A stretch of DNA of 64,000 nt. Origin: Nematopogon swammerdamellus. Taxonomy: Eukaryota; Arthropoda; Insecta; Lepidoptera; Adelidae. Under the pieces are notes generated by a model that did no database searches, was not told where the DNA came from, and was given only the letters and a program-made list of their open reading frames with translations. Below, one piece after another: positions 1 through 11,500 of the stretch (position 1 is the stretch's first letter; the number at the start of each line of letters is the position of its first letter). The stretch lies in NCBI GenBank assembly GCA_946902875.1, contig OX336340.1:14895566-14959565 (forward strand). Direction: 5' to 3'. Both the position numbers and the translations under genes were made by a program.

Positions 1-229
1 AGCACCATGCAAACAGCAATTCTTCTGAAATAACAACGTACAATTTTCGAAGAAAATTGTTACACAGTTGAGACTTCACACGGGTGTGATACTGGTTAAA
101 TAATGTAACGCCTGGAATAAGAACTTTGTTTTTATTATTTATACCACAAAACCCTTAAGTTTATATTAAGAGGAGGATTGTGTATTATGAAAGGAAAGAA
201 ATGTATGACGCATGAATTTGCATTACAAT

Positions 230-302
230 GTGACTGGGGCCTTTTCCCATCGTCCCTTGAGATTCCCAAGGGCTCAAGGACGCTGGGAATGCGGGCCGAC
301 GC
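230..302 (-). repeat. 73-bp fragment of a LINE C-terminal region
   Basis: This stretch is nearly identical to 1948-2020, part of the degenerate LINE coding region at 1639-2181. On the minus strand it encodes the segment around LEPLGISRDDGKRP. It stops at the same junction (CAGTCACA on the minus strand) as the larger copy, so the two probably derive from one already rearranged source. Confidence 0.6.
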
Positions 303-951
303 AAATGCTTAGAAAACTAAAAAAAAAATGTTTCTAAAGCGCAAAAAAAATAAATTGAAAAGTGTTTGTCAAGAGTAGGTACACGATTGAAAATGAAAAT
401 CCAAAATAATACTTTTCCAATAATACACATAACATATTTTTCTCGCTTTGACAATAATAAATTAGCAGTTGACTTCAACTATTGTTCGAGCGTGAAAAAA
501 TGTTTACAATAAAATGATCAATTGGTCAATTGACATTTTTCCCAAACAAGCCGTGCTGCCAGAATATTCCGCATTGGTTTTTTTGTACTGCTTGTTTTGC
601 ATTAGATTCTCTTCATTATCGTAACGTGCGAGCTATATTTAACTGAATGTGTTTTAGGTATTTTATTTTTATTATTACTGTTCCATAAATGACATAATAA
701 AATATGTGTTTCTAATCAACTTCATTTAAAATTAATTTTGCTATAAGGAGTTCTGGCAAGCTCCATGTTATTGGTCGCAGTTGTCAATGCCATCTAGTGA
801 ACGTAACGATCACATAACTCGGAAGAACCAATCACCTTGTTACATCAAACTCGCGGGAAATATAAAATGTAAAAAACCACAAAATACGAATTTTTTAAAT
901 CTCTATAGGTCTTTTCCTGCTAACCAAGATCAATAAATTGTTATTTGTTTA
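303..951. other. AT-rich stretch, no gene seen
   Basis: I see no coding exon, RNA gene or clear repeat here. It lies upstream of the first exon visible in the window, so it is probably intron of the supervillin-like gene. Confidence 0.5.
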
Positions 952-1405
952 TACAGGGTGTTAAAACGGCGAGTACATTAATTTCGCCAGTGCAATCCTC
1001 ATGTTTTTCCTAGACAAAAAAGCACATAAAGTTTTTCTCTAAATTGTCTAGTTTTCGAGATATGAATTTTTGAAATGTATGTTTTCGTCTAGTGTAATTT
1101 AACGCGTTGTTGCCGCTCCGCACCCTCCGCCTGCCGACCTCCAGTCCTACACTCACAAAGTTAACCCTCGCCCCTCCTGCCAACACCTCCGTCCGAGGCG
1201 CTCACGTCTCACCCGCTCTTCCCCCCTCCGCACCGCCCTGTTGTCATTAGATCATTTTTACACTAAAATAATCAATTAGTTTGTATGAAAACTGTAACTT
1301 TTTATTTAATGGGAATTCAGAAAAAAGTCATTTGCCTTTTTTGTTACTCTTGATCCCAATAATCGTTTCCTAAATTTAATGTACTCGCCGTTTTTACACC
1401 CTGTA
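952..1405. mobile_element. MITE with about 28-bp terminal inverted repeats
   Basis: The left end begins TA-CAGGGTGT then TAAAACGGCGAGTACATTAA; the right end is its near-perfect reverse complement finishing ACACCCTG-TA. The TA on each side fits a TA target duplication, as in Tc1/mariner-type elements. The interior has no ORF; a GC-rich block lies at about 1100-1245. Confidence 0.65.
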
Positions 1406-1638
1406 TATACGAGGAATGAAACAACTGTAGTTTTATTGATGTTCATTGAAGTTAGTGGCGCTTTTCAAGCCCACAGTGAATGAGAAATCGTGCTTTATGG
1501 TTTTTTTTTTTGACTTATTACCTTTATTTCACAACATACTTTACTTGTATACGCTTGTATACAAGTAATTCAACTAGTTCGTCAAACAAAAAACATAATA
1601 TATAAAGTAAATAACCAATCACCTATAAACAAAAATAT

Positions 1639-2181
1639 TCATCCATCATGGGGATCAACGGCACGGTCCCCATGCATGACGGATGCTGCGTTCCCCCGTT
1701 GAATGGTAATGCTGGTTCGCTGCTTGAAGTACGTCCCGGCCCGACGGTCCCCGGATGCCTCAATAAGCTGTTTTCCTATTTGCTTAGAAAAACTGACGGC
1801 ATCCGAGCTCCATGCTCCAAGCGTTTCTACCGCGAAGGCCATACACTCATAATTTGTGGTACAATAATTCATGTAATTCTGGTGTTTATTTGTTTGGGCC
1901 TTCGCTACAGCGAAGCCGGCCTCCTTGCACGAGCCACCCCACCCATGTGACTGGGGCCTTTTCCCATCGTCCCTTGAGATTCCCAAGGGCTCAAGGACGC
2001 TGGGAATGCGGGCCGACGACGCAAGGAAACACCTAGTTGAGAGCAGCGGCGTGACGGGACATCCTGCCGGCGCTCCTGGAACACGAGAGTCCATGATGTC
2101 CAGAAACGTCAACAGCAACGCCGCACATACACGTATGCGGCTCACATAGGTATCCTGGCTCCAAAGCGTAGACAAAAACAT
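1639..2181 (-). pseudogene. Degenerate LINE C-terminal region (restriction-like-endonuclease type)
   Basis: The minus strand has a 180-codon open stretch resembling the C-terminal region of an insect non-LTR retrotransposon polyprotein. Recognisable blocks in order are LEPLGISRDDGKRP, AFAVETLGAWSS, GDRRAGTYFKQR and AIQRGNAASV-like (read here as TIQRGNAASV). In intact relatives, RDDGKRP is followed by a PDG...WDxT...K-rich segment typical of a restriction-like endonuclease. Here that segment is missing: RDDGKRP is followed by an unrelated QSHGWGGSC stretch. It is therefore a dead, internally deleted, 5'-truncated copy. The family was recognised from memory of the motifs; the clade is uncertain. 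Confidence 0.6.
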
Positions 2182-2204
2182 ATCCGGAAAGAATTGTCAT
2201 CGAG

Positions 2205-2260
2205 GGTAGAGAGCGTTTCATCAAAGAATTCCCTTCGCCGTTATGTTGGTATCATACATT
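2205..2260. repeat. Relic of a MITE terminal repeat
   Basis: The segment containing TTCCCTTCGCCGTTATGTTGG closely matches the terminal repeats of the MITE at 6083-6348. No partner end is visible, so it is a truncated copy. Confidence 0.4.
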
Positions 2261-2582
2261 CGTCAGTGGAAGTGAGACGAACTCTACACTTCCACTTATT
2301 GCCGCGGGACTTCTTTCGTGAGACGGAATCTACCTAACTGGGCAGATGGAAGAGCTTCCAGCCAGCCAGGCACCTGACTCCCAACGCGATGAAGCCAGGA
2401 TACGCGCGTGTTCTGTCAGTGGCATTCAACAGGAGAGCGTTACGCGATAATTTTATTAGAGGAACGTCCCAGCTTATTTGAACTTAATTATGTTGTAGTT
2501 ATATAATGTTTTAATACCTATTTTTAATGTTATTTTATATGTAAACGTAAGTATTAATAATGAAGTGTTTATCGGCGCGCAG

Positions 2583-5500
2583 GTGGGTGAATGTGGGTTT
2601 CGAGACCTCGTGCCTGGTGATGGCGGAGGGGTTCGCCACCGAGACGCCGGTGCGCCTCGACCTGCTGCTGTCGCTGGCGCCGCCCGCGCCCGCGCACACC
2701 CTCCTGCTGCCCGCCGACCTGCCCTCCGTTAGTCTCCTCACTCTTATAAATACCTATACGCGCGCGCGCACCTCATATTCATTCGCATTTCGCTATAGAG
2801 TGAAGTGGTAGGTCCACTTCACTCTCTCCAATGTTTGAACAAAGGTTCCAACAAATATTTAGCCCTTTCGCTAAATCAAACAAATATCAAGTCTCGAGAT
2901 GACCTTAATGACACAGGTACCTTAACACCTACCTAAGTACGTGAAAATTTAATCAATCGCGTATAAAAAACATATAGTAGTACCTACTTTAACCTTTAAT
3001 GAGAGGAAAAAGTTGCTCGGTTGACCAATTCACATTTTCTTAAATGTAATACGGTATGGCCCATACCGTATTTATGGGTATGGTTGTCTTAATCCGAGCG
3101 GCCAGATCACATGTTCCGACCGCGACCGGCCAATATCACCTCCGATAAGGTAGCGTGCCGGAAATTTCTCCGTTTGATTGCTGACTGTACTGGACTACAG
3201 GAGAAACAACCGATAGGCTGCCTGCTATGCGGCCATCTTACGTTTACAGTGGTGGTCACTCACAAGTAACAACCCAGTCTGCTACAGTTTGAACCTACCA
3301 CCTAGTAAAGGGACCGAGTTTTACACCGGTTCCGAACGGTTAATCAGCAGGTGGAGCAGTGTGTATGCATATGCATTTTTTTGTGAGAAAAAAACTCATT
3401 TTATGCATGTCGGCCGGATTCGAACCCCAGACCGAGCCAAGACAAATTCACAGCCAAAGAAAGACAACAAGTGACGTAACTACATAGTTAATTAACAAAT
3501 TCCGTTAAGGTAGATAATATTTATATTGTAAATAATTATCTGATTGAGTACTTACGTCAATTCAGTTCTTGAGTAAAGGACAAAAAAATATTTATAGATC
3601 AGTTGCACATAATATTATATACTTGGGATTAGAGCCATTTTGAGACATGCATGACTCAAGTGTCCGAAATGGTCCATCCAAACGTCGTAAATTGTTTGCG
3701 GGCTGTACTTACCTATACTTATCTGAAATAGTCTAATATAGTTGTGTTCCAAAAATAGGTTGGTACATTTCAGTTGTTGGAAAAATAACAAAGAAATAGA
3801 AGTAAGTAGGTCAAGAGCAAGAATATTATGTAACAATGGTGGATTACAGTAAAGAATTATTCAATGTTGCAATAAATATCACCTTCAAAAGTGTTAATGC
3901 ATTGCAGCGTGTATAGAAGTGTGGAATTGTCCGATGTTGAATGTGATTGATCAGATATTGTGTGCGTGTGTGTATAGCAGGAGGCGGGAGCGGGAGGGCC
4001 GGATGAGAGTGGCGCCGACCTCACCAGCTCCAGTATGGCGGTGGAGCCCAGCAGCTCCGCAGAGAAGAGGATCCTCGACCTCGTTGCAGGTTGCTAATTC
4101 ACCTTAATACTATCTACTATAGTCTGATTCTTGTGTAGGTAGTTATGACTTAGTTAGATAATGTGACAATTAAAACTTGTAGGGGATAAGGACAAGATAT
4201 CGTGCTAAAGGGCGACGGGCTCGCCACCTCTCACCTTGGCACGGTACTTCCACCGAGTCATGCAGCAGGTGGGTCTTCGTGCCTTACTTGCTGCTTGATC
4301 GATTTAATCTTGTTCGAATACTTTGCGAAACGTGGTGGTCGGTGTTGTGCTGTAATTTACTAGAGTACTTGCAGCACAACACCGATTACTCTGCTTACCC
4401 CGATTGTCGGGATTCAGCGTGTGTGATCTGTATGTATGTATGTAAAACTTATACTTATACCTAACAATAACAAAACAGTCACAAGGAACAAACAATAGAC
4501 AATACATAGTTTAACAGAATTACTTATACATATTATGTAGTTAGCGATACAAACTTAGATACCTATTATTATCAACACAAGTATTATTTCGATGCATGCA
4601 TAGCATATGTATTTTCCTGAATGTTTTTCCATTGCTGCCTACACAAGATATTATTCTGTGTAGTAGACAGCAACTTGCTGCATTACTGGTAGGCATGGAA
4701 CGATAATGAATGATTGCTTCGTGCGAAGTGTGCCAAAATCTCAACACTTCGCTCGTGCGTACTGGAGGTGTTAGTTATTTATTATAAAGCAAACGTGGAA
4801 GAATGCAGACCACTTTAAATTGTTTGACAACAAACATTGCGTTAAGGTGACAACTCATTATCAATATTTGCCACAAAACCGAGCGGGAAATACATGCTTG
4901 CTTTTCGCCTTGTGTAGTTAATTAATTAAACAAACGTATGCGACCACATGGAATTTCAATTTACGTATATAAATTTGAATCTTAATACATTGATCTGGTT
5001 ATTCACAATGTTGTATGTATGTATACTTTAAATATATTCTTTATTGAACGCCAATTTATACAAATTACGTACAATAGGTGAGCTTAATGTCGTGAGGCAT
5101 TCTATTCTAACTAACCTTTGGGATGTGGGAGAAGTCATTTCACTGAGAAAATCGTTCTTTATTTTATACCAACATAGGGTCCAGCGGGGATATTATAATT
5201 ATGCGTTGTTGTTGTTGTTGTTTGCTGCCCAGCCTCTTGGGAAGACGGGTGGGCCATTCTCCGCACTGAGACCTCAAGACGGTCCGTTGTACGTTGGCGC
5301 TCGGGTGGTGTTACTCCAGCCACCCGAGCTATAATTATGCGTATTATAATATAGAATATGAGAAAGTATAGAAGAAGTGAAAATATTGAATATAAGAAAG
5401 GGAAAGATCATTTATTTTAAATCCTTAAATCCGACAAATTCTGTCGTTATTTTATAGTTTCTACCTATTAGTAGATCATGAAGTTAATTAAGAAAGTTAT

Positions 5501-8500
5501 AGCCCTTCCTATTGGCTGGGCGGTAGTCGGGTAATATGTAATGTAATGCACAATGTTGGCGCAGAGGGAGGAGCGGACGCCATCAAGCCGTCGCCCACGC
5601 GCACCATCGTGTCGGCCGCGGAGGCGAGCAAGAGGAAGCTCGAGCAAGCCGCGTCCGCCGGCAGCGGCAGCGGCACCGCCCTCGCGCCGCACCGCAAGCG
5701 CGAGCGGGTCGCTAGGTACCTAACTAAACTACCGCCATTACCTACATTACATTCATTTTGTTTACCGTTTATAATATCATCAGTATCATCAGTCATCACA
5801 TTTGCAAGTTAGCTTGTAGCCACACAGATGTATTCCACTTTCATGGTCAGTGGACTGTTTGGTATTCTAAATCCAGACTGTTTGTGTTTAACATTCTTTA
5901 CTGCTGTGAAGTGTGAAGTGAGCAAACCCTCCTTCGTTTGGAACCACTACACTACACATCCACCATAAACGGATTGAAAAATAGGCCTGACAAGTATTTA
6001 GAAAACAAAATAAAAATATAACGAATAGCAACACCAGTCATAATCATAGACATCATCGTACCTACACCATCGATATCTATATAGAGCGTTCCAACTAAAT
6101 CTTCCCTTCGCCGTTATGTCGGCTCCACTGCCAGTGTCACTGTCAGTGCTTAAATTCCTGTTGCCAGATTGTGAAGATTATATTACCTAATAATGTAATA
6201 GGTATTTACCGTATAATAAATACGGCATATACTGATAATTACGGGATTTACGGGTAAATCTGTACACATAGCAACCCTCAACGCTGTTTTGGCAGATAGA
6301 CAGTGGAGCCAACATAACGGCGAAGGGAAGATTTATATGGAACGCTCTCTACCTACACATCAACGTTTGCCTATATTTTGACAGGATATACGCCGATGCA
6401 TAGCAGCACAATACACTTTCATAGCGGTAAAGTAACCTAAGTGGCAGTTGAGCCCATCTCGTAAATAGGCGGCGGAGTCAATCACAAGGAGAACAATTAA
6501 AAAATATACCTGTCTCATCTATCATCAACGTCAGACATAATATTGTCTATTCCTTGTTACACTATGATATTCAAACTATGCTACTTACATTATCTTAGTC
6601 GCCGGAAACAATGAAAAAGAAAAAAACCGGCCAAGTGCGAGTCGAACTTTAAGCCAGGGTTCCGTATCGCCATGTCATGGTCAGCGCCACTCACGCCATC
6701 TATGGCGTGTTTATGAAATGCTTCATATTAGAATTCATCATTAGTTAAAATGCTTCATACTCTTTTCGGTAGAAAAAAAAAAAAGATGGCGCGCCCGCAT
6801 TTCAGTTTCTTCTATGGGAATTTTTACTTTTTCTTATTTTTATTATTTGTTGTTATATCGGCTATAATAACACATATTCTGTTAAAATTTAAACGGGCTA
6901 CCTATTACGTTTCAAGAGATACAGCCCTCGGACAGACGGACGGACTTAGTAATAGGGTCCCGTACCGGATACGGAACCCTAATAGACAGTTATTCAGGCT
7001 TCCTTTTGTTAACAAAATTGATAACCATGCAGCTGTGCTCGTCTTGCCGATATGCCGCCGTCGGAGCCCTCCGTGCCGGAGGAGCCGCCGCCGCCCTCGC
7101 CGGAGCCGGCCGCCGTGTGCGTCGCCGCCTCCCCGCCGCCACTGCCACTGCCGCACTCGCCCCCTACACCCACCGACCCAGTTAGTCTCTACTCGCCTTT
7201 TATGTATCCTGAATCCTGACACTGATAAATATATCTCCTGCTCAAGATGTAGGAAAGGAATTCCTACATCGTGCTCCTGCTGCACCTGTCATGTCAAGCC
7301 TACAGCTTGGTCCTGTCAAAACTAGGCACCATGCAAGGGAAGTGAAGGGACCCTTTGGTCTGCCACATCTCTTCTCTTCTCATAAATAGCAAATTTTCCT
7401 CACTACGCTAGTAGGTATTGCCTACTTTGGTCAGTGCACGTTGGCTAGGTGTTGACACCTTGGTATTGTGCAGCTTGCGCACGAGCTTAGTAGACACTCA
7501 TACATACCTCCATTGGTCAAGCATGTGAAAAGATCCTTAAATTACATGAATTTTATCCAATTAGCGACCTAGTTTAAAAGTGCACTGATTTTATTGACAC
7601 AAAAAAAAATGGTTTACAGAATGCGAAACTGACTCTCAAGTCATCATCGGCAGTGACTACAGTTCCTAAAGAGACGCCCAAACAGGACGGCGCAGAGAAG
7701 TCGACCGGCGCCGGTGCGCGGCCCCGTGTTGCCGTTAAAAAGAAAATATCTCCCACGAAGACTGTTGAAGAAAAACCTGCGACGGATAAACCGGAACCTA
7801 AGGTACGGACAAAACACTATTTATTGAAATTGTTTCTACAATTCCACCATAAATAAAAATGTTTTTAAATGTTTTCAAAGAAAGATACATTACATTGCCT
7901 ATTTAATTAGTTCATAATAATTTTTTCCTTTATACCTATCATATACCTATGCTATTATACGGTGCCTTGTTTTTGACGTTGCGTCGACATGTTTCGACAC
8001 TTTCGACACGACGCGAGCATCCTCAGGGCTGCATTGATATCGACACAATTATTAAAATCGATTAAAGATACATACCTATCTATATACCTATGTTTGACCT
8101 GATGTTTCACATCATGCCATCTGTCAAAGCATTGTTGATACAGGAAAATGCAGAAAAGGGAAGCAACGTAACGGCGGCGGCCGACAAGATGACCGGTCTG
8201 AGCCTGGAGCAACCGGCGGCCGCGCAGACCAACCACGCGCCCACCAACAAACCCAAGAAACTCTCCATCGCTGGTACGCTCTCTCTCTCTTACTCTCCAC
8301 ACTTGAACACACTATTCACCAATACTCCGCTAAACCGACTACTTTTTTGCGATCATAATAAATTATCGAACACATTTTCATGTGTTTTCTAAATATTTCA
8401 AGGTATGAGCGTGGGAAGCTTCAAAGAACAATTTGAAAGACGGGCGTCGCTCACTTCACCACCAGATGTCAAAAAAAATCTAACTACTAAACCAGGTACG

Positions 8501-11500
8501 AGCAATATTTTTTTTGCAATTCTAGGCAGTCTAGCATAATATACCTACCTTAAAATAATATGTCACCATTGTCTTAAACAGTTCCAGTCACATCGAAGAT
8601 AGCCAAGCCCAAGGCTCAAAGTGAGGATCGCGATATCCAGCCCAAAGCCCCCGAGACAGGCAGCGTGCGCCTGCAGCAGATCGGCATAGAACCTTCGCCC
8701 TCAGTGAGCGAGGAGATCAGCCCCGTGAGCGGCGGAGTCAAGAAGACGGAGAGCGAACCCGGAAAGAATTCGCCAGCCGATCCAGCAGCACTTTCTCTTC
8801 AAGATGCTAGAAGGTACGTTTCAAATAGCTCGTGTTCCTGTGTATTTATATTAAAAAGAAACTTTCTTTCTCTATTGGTTATATTGTTAAATATTCCCTT
8901 TGCTCGATTTCGCCGAAAAATATCCTAAAATGAACCACTTTATAGGTTAGAATAAATACTTACAGTATCGTCACAAGAACTCCTTCTGTTTAAATTCGAT
9001 TGTCGCCTAACAAGATATTATTACAAAACAGCAATAATGTATGTCTGTACTGTCTCAGGAGTCTACAGAACTCAATGGCACTACTAAGCGAGGGGCGCAC
9101 TGGTGATGACTCGCGGCGCCGCGCCGCGCGCGAACTCATCTCAAGTGCCATCAGGACCGGTATGCGCGATCTATTTTATACATCTCACTCACTCCAATCA
9201 AACTGCACCATTCGATTCGTTCTTGTGCCGCACTGCAAAGGTGTGGAACGGGCTTCCGGGGAATATCTTTCCCCACTCCTACAATCCACGGATCTTCAAA
9301 TCGCGGGTCGCGATATCGCGCAAACCTTTCCCCAGCGACATTAATTCACCTCCAAGCCGTACCTCTGGCACCTCCTCGGGGGTGAAATTGGCTGCGCCTG
9401 AGGCTTCGACCTCGGGACAGCCACCCAGTTCGGAAGCAATAAAAAAAAATCAACCTACTAATAAGACCACTCAGATGTCAGCTCGCCTAAAACATCCCAA
9501 TTGCTTATATCAGCAATTCGTATGCGTAAGTGTAACGGTTTTTCGAAGTGAAAAAAGAGGGGGGACTACGTTATCACATCCATTTCGACATTAGTTTGAC
9601 ATCCGTCACGCACGAATATGTTCTGATAGGATATTGTACGTATTGTACTTATAGGAAAACCTCCGATGCCGTACGGTCGGTCGTCTTCGGCCGGCGTGAC
9701 AGCTCTGTCAACGCCACCCGCCACGCCGCCAGCCACCGTTGCCGCCGCCCCCGCACCGCGCACCTTCCGCACCGAGGCGCTGCACACTGTTGGAGACCAT
9801 CGCGTTAGGTATGCAACTACACGATATAATAGGCACTAAATTTAGTTTGTGTCTGTTGTTATTGTTTTTTGTAGGGGGTAGCTCCATGGCCTGCACACTA
9901 GTCTCTTGGTCGGGGACGTTCGTGCAAAACGATGATGGCCAGGACGACTGTAGACCTCCGCAATGGAAGATGGATAACGGAGTATATCCCTTCGTTGGCT
10001 GTCAATTACTCAGCCCTTTCGTCCTTGGCCAAGCATCCCCTGCACAGTGGACTATCCGTAATATTCACAGAACTATCCCTTCGTTGGCTGTCAATTACTC
10101 AGCCCTTTCGTCCTTGGCCAAGCATCCCCTGCACAGTGGACTATCCGTAATATTCACAGAACTATCCCTTCGTTGGCTGTCAATTACTCAGCCCTTTCGT
10201 CCTTGGCCAAGCATCCCCTGCACAGTGGACTATCCGTAATATTCACAGAACTATCCCTTCGTTGGCTGTCAATTACTCAGCCCTTTCGTCCTTGGCCAAG
10301 CATCCCCTGCACAGTGGACTATCCGTAATATTCACAGAACTATCCCTTCGTTGGCTGTCAATTACTCAGCCCTTTCGTCCTTGGCCAAGCATCCCCTGCA
10401 CAGTGGACTATCCGTAATATTCACAGAACTATCCCTTCGTTGGCTGTCAATTACTCAGCCCTTTCGTCCTTGGCCAAGCATCCCCTGCACAGTGGACTAT
10501 CCGTAATATTCACAGAACTATCCCTTCGTTGGCTGTCAATTACTCAGCCCTTTCGTCCTTGGCCAAGCATCCCCTGCACAGTGGACTATCCGTAATATTC
10601 ACAGAACTATCCCTTCGTTGGCTGTCAATTACTCAGCCCTTTCGTCCTTGGCCAAGCATCCCCTGCACAGTGGACTATCCGTAATATTCACAGAACTATC
10701 CCTTCGTTGGCTGTCAATTACTCAGCCCTTTCGTCCTTGGCCAAGCATCCCCTGCACAGTGGACTATCCGTAATATTCACAGAACTATCCCTTCGTTGGC
10801 TGTCAATTACTCAGCCCTTTCGTCCTTGGCCAAGGATCCCCTGCACAGTGGACTATCCGTAATATTCACAGAACTATCCCTTCGTTGGCTGTCAATTACT
10901 CAGCCCTTTCGTCCTTGGCCAAGCATCCCCTGCACAGTGGACTATCCGTAATATTCACAGAACTGGGAACATTTTTGAACGCACACTCCCTGCCCATCTA
11001 TTTTCTCCCAAGTACAGACTGGAAATTTTCAAAAGAGGCTGAAAAGGCTCCTGTCAGCCCGGCATGGCATTCGCAATCCCCGTGCGTCACATGATGTCCA
11101 TGGGCATAGTTAGAAATCTACTTGTAGGTGTAACGGTGCCACATATCGCACAAAAATGTATGCCTTTTCAAATTTTGACAGAGGAACGTCGGTGGAGCGT
11201 ATCATCCCTATACAAGTGGCGTCGGAGGATTCGTCTCCTTCAGCCCCGACAACTCCCATCACACCGGTCAGACTTCCAGCCACTCTCACCAATAAATCAA
11301 ATGCTGTGCCATTGAGGTAAACATTATTTTCTTTCTGCCATTAGATAAGTTAATGGGACCATTTGTATCTGTATTAGAATTGTCAGTCAGTCAGTCAGCG
11401 TGTGAGCGTCCACTGCTGGACATACGCCTCTCCAATTTTCCTCCAGTCCTCCCGGCCTTCAGCGATACGGAACCACTGATTTCCGCCGGCGTACTTGATG

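Noticed and set aside
5468..5799. Minus-strand ORFs opposite the 5565-5715 exon
   Set aside because: They are shadows of the + strand exon, which is phase-linked to its neighbours and has proper splice sites.
9336..9527. Coding-like stretch (SPPSRTSGTSSGVKLAAPEA) after a CCCCAG acceptor, as an extra exon of the supervillin-like gene
   Set aside because: The phase left by the previous exon would read a stop almost at once, whereas skipping it joins 9159 to 9655 in perfect phase. It is in frame with the upstream LINE tail and is probably its 3' region.
9739..11094. Long ORFs across the 89-bp repeat array
   Set aside because: They arise from repetition of a unit that is not a multiple of three and contain no recognisable protein.
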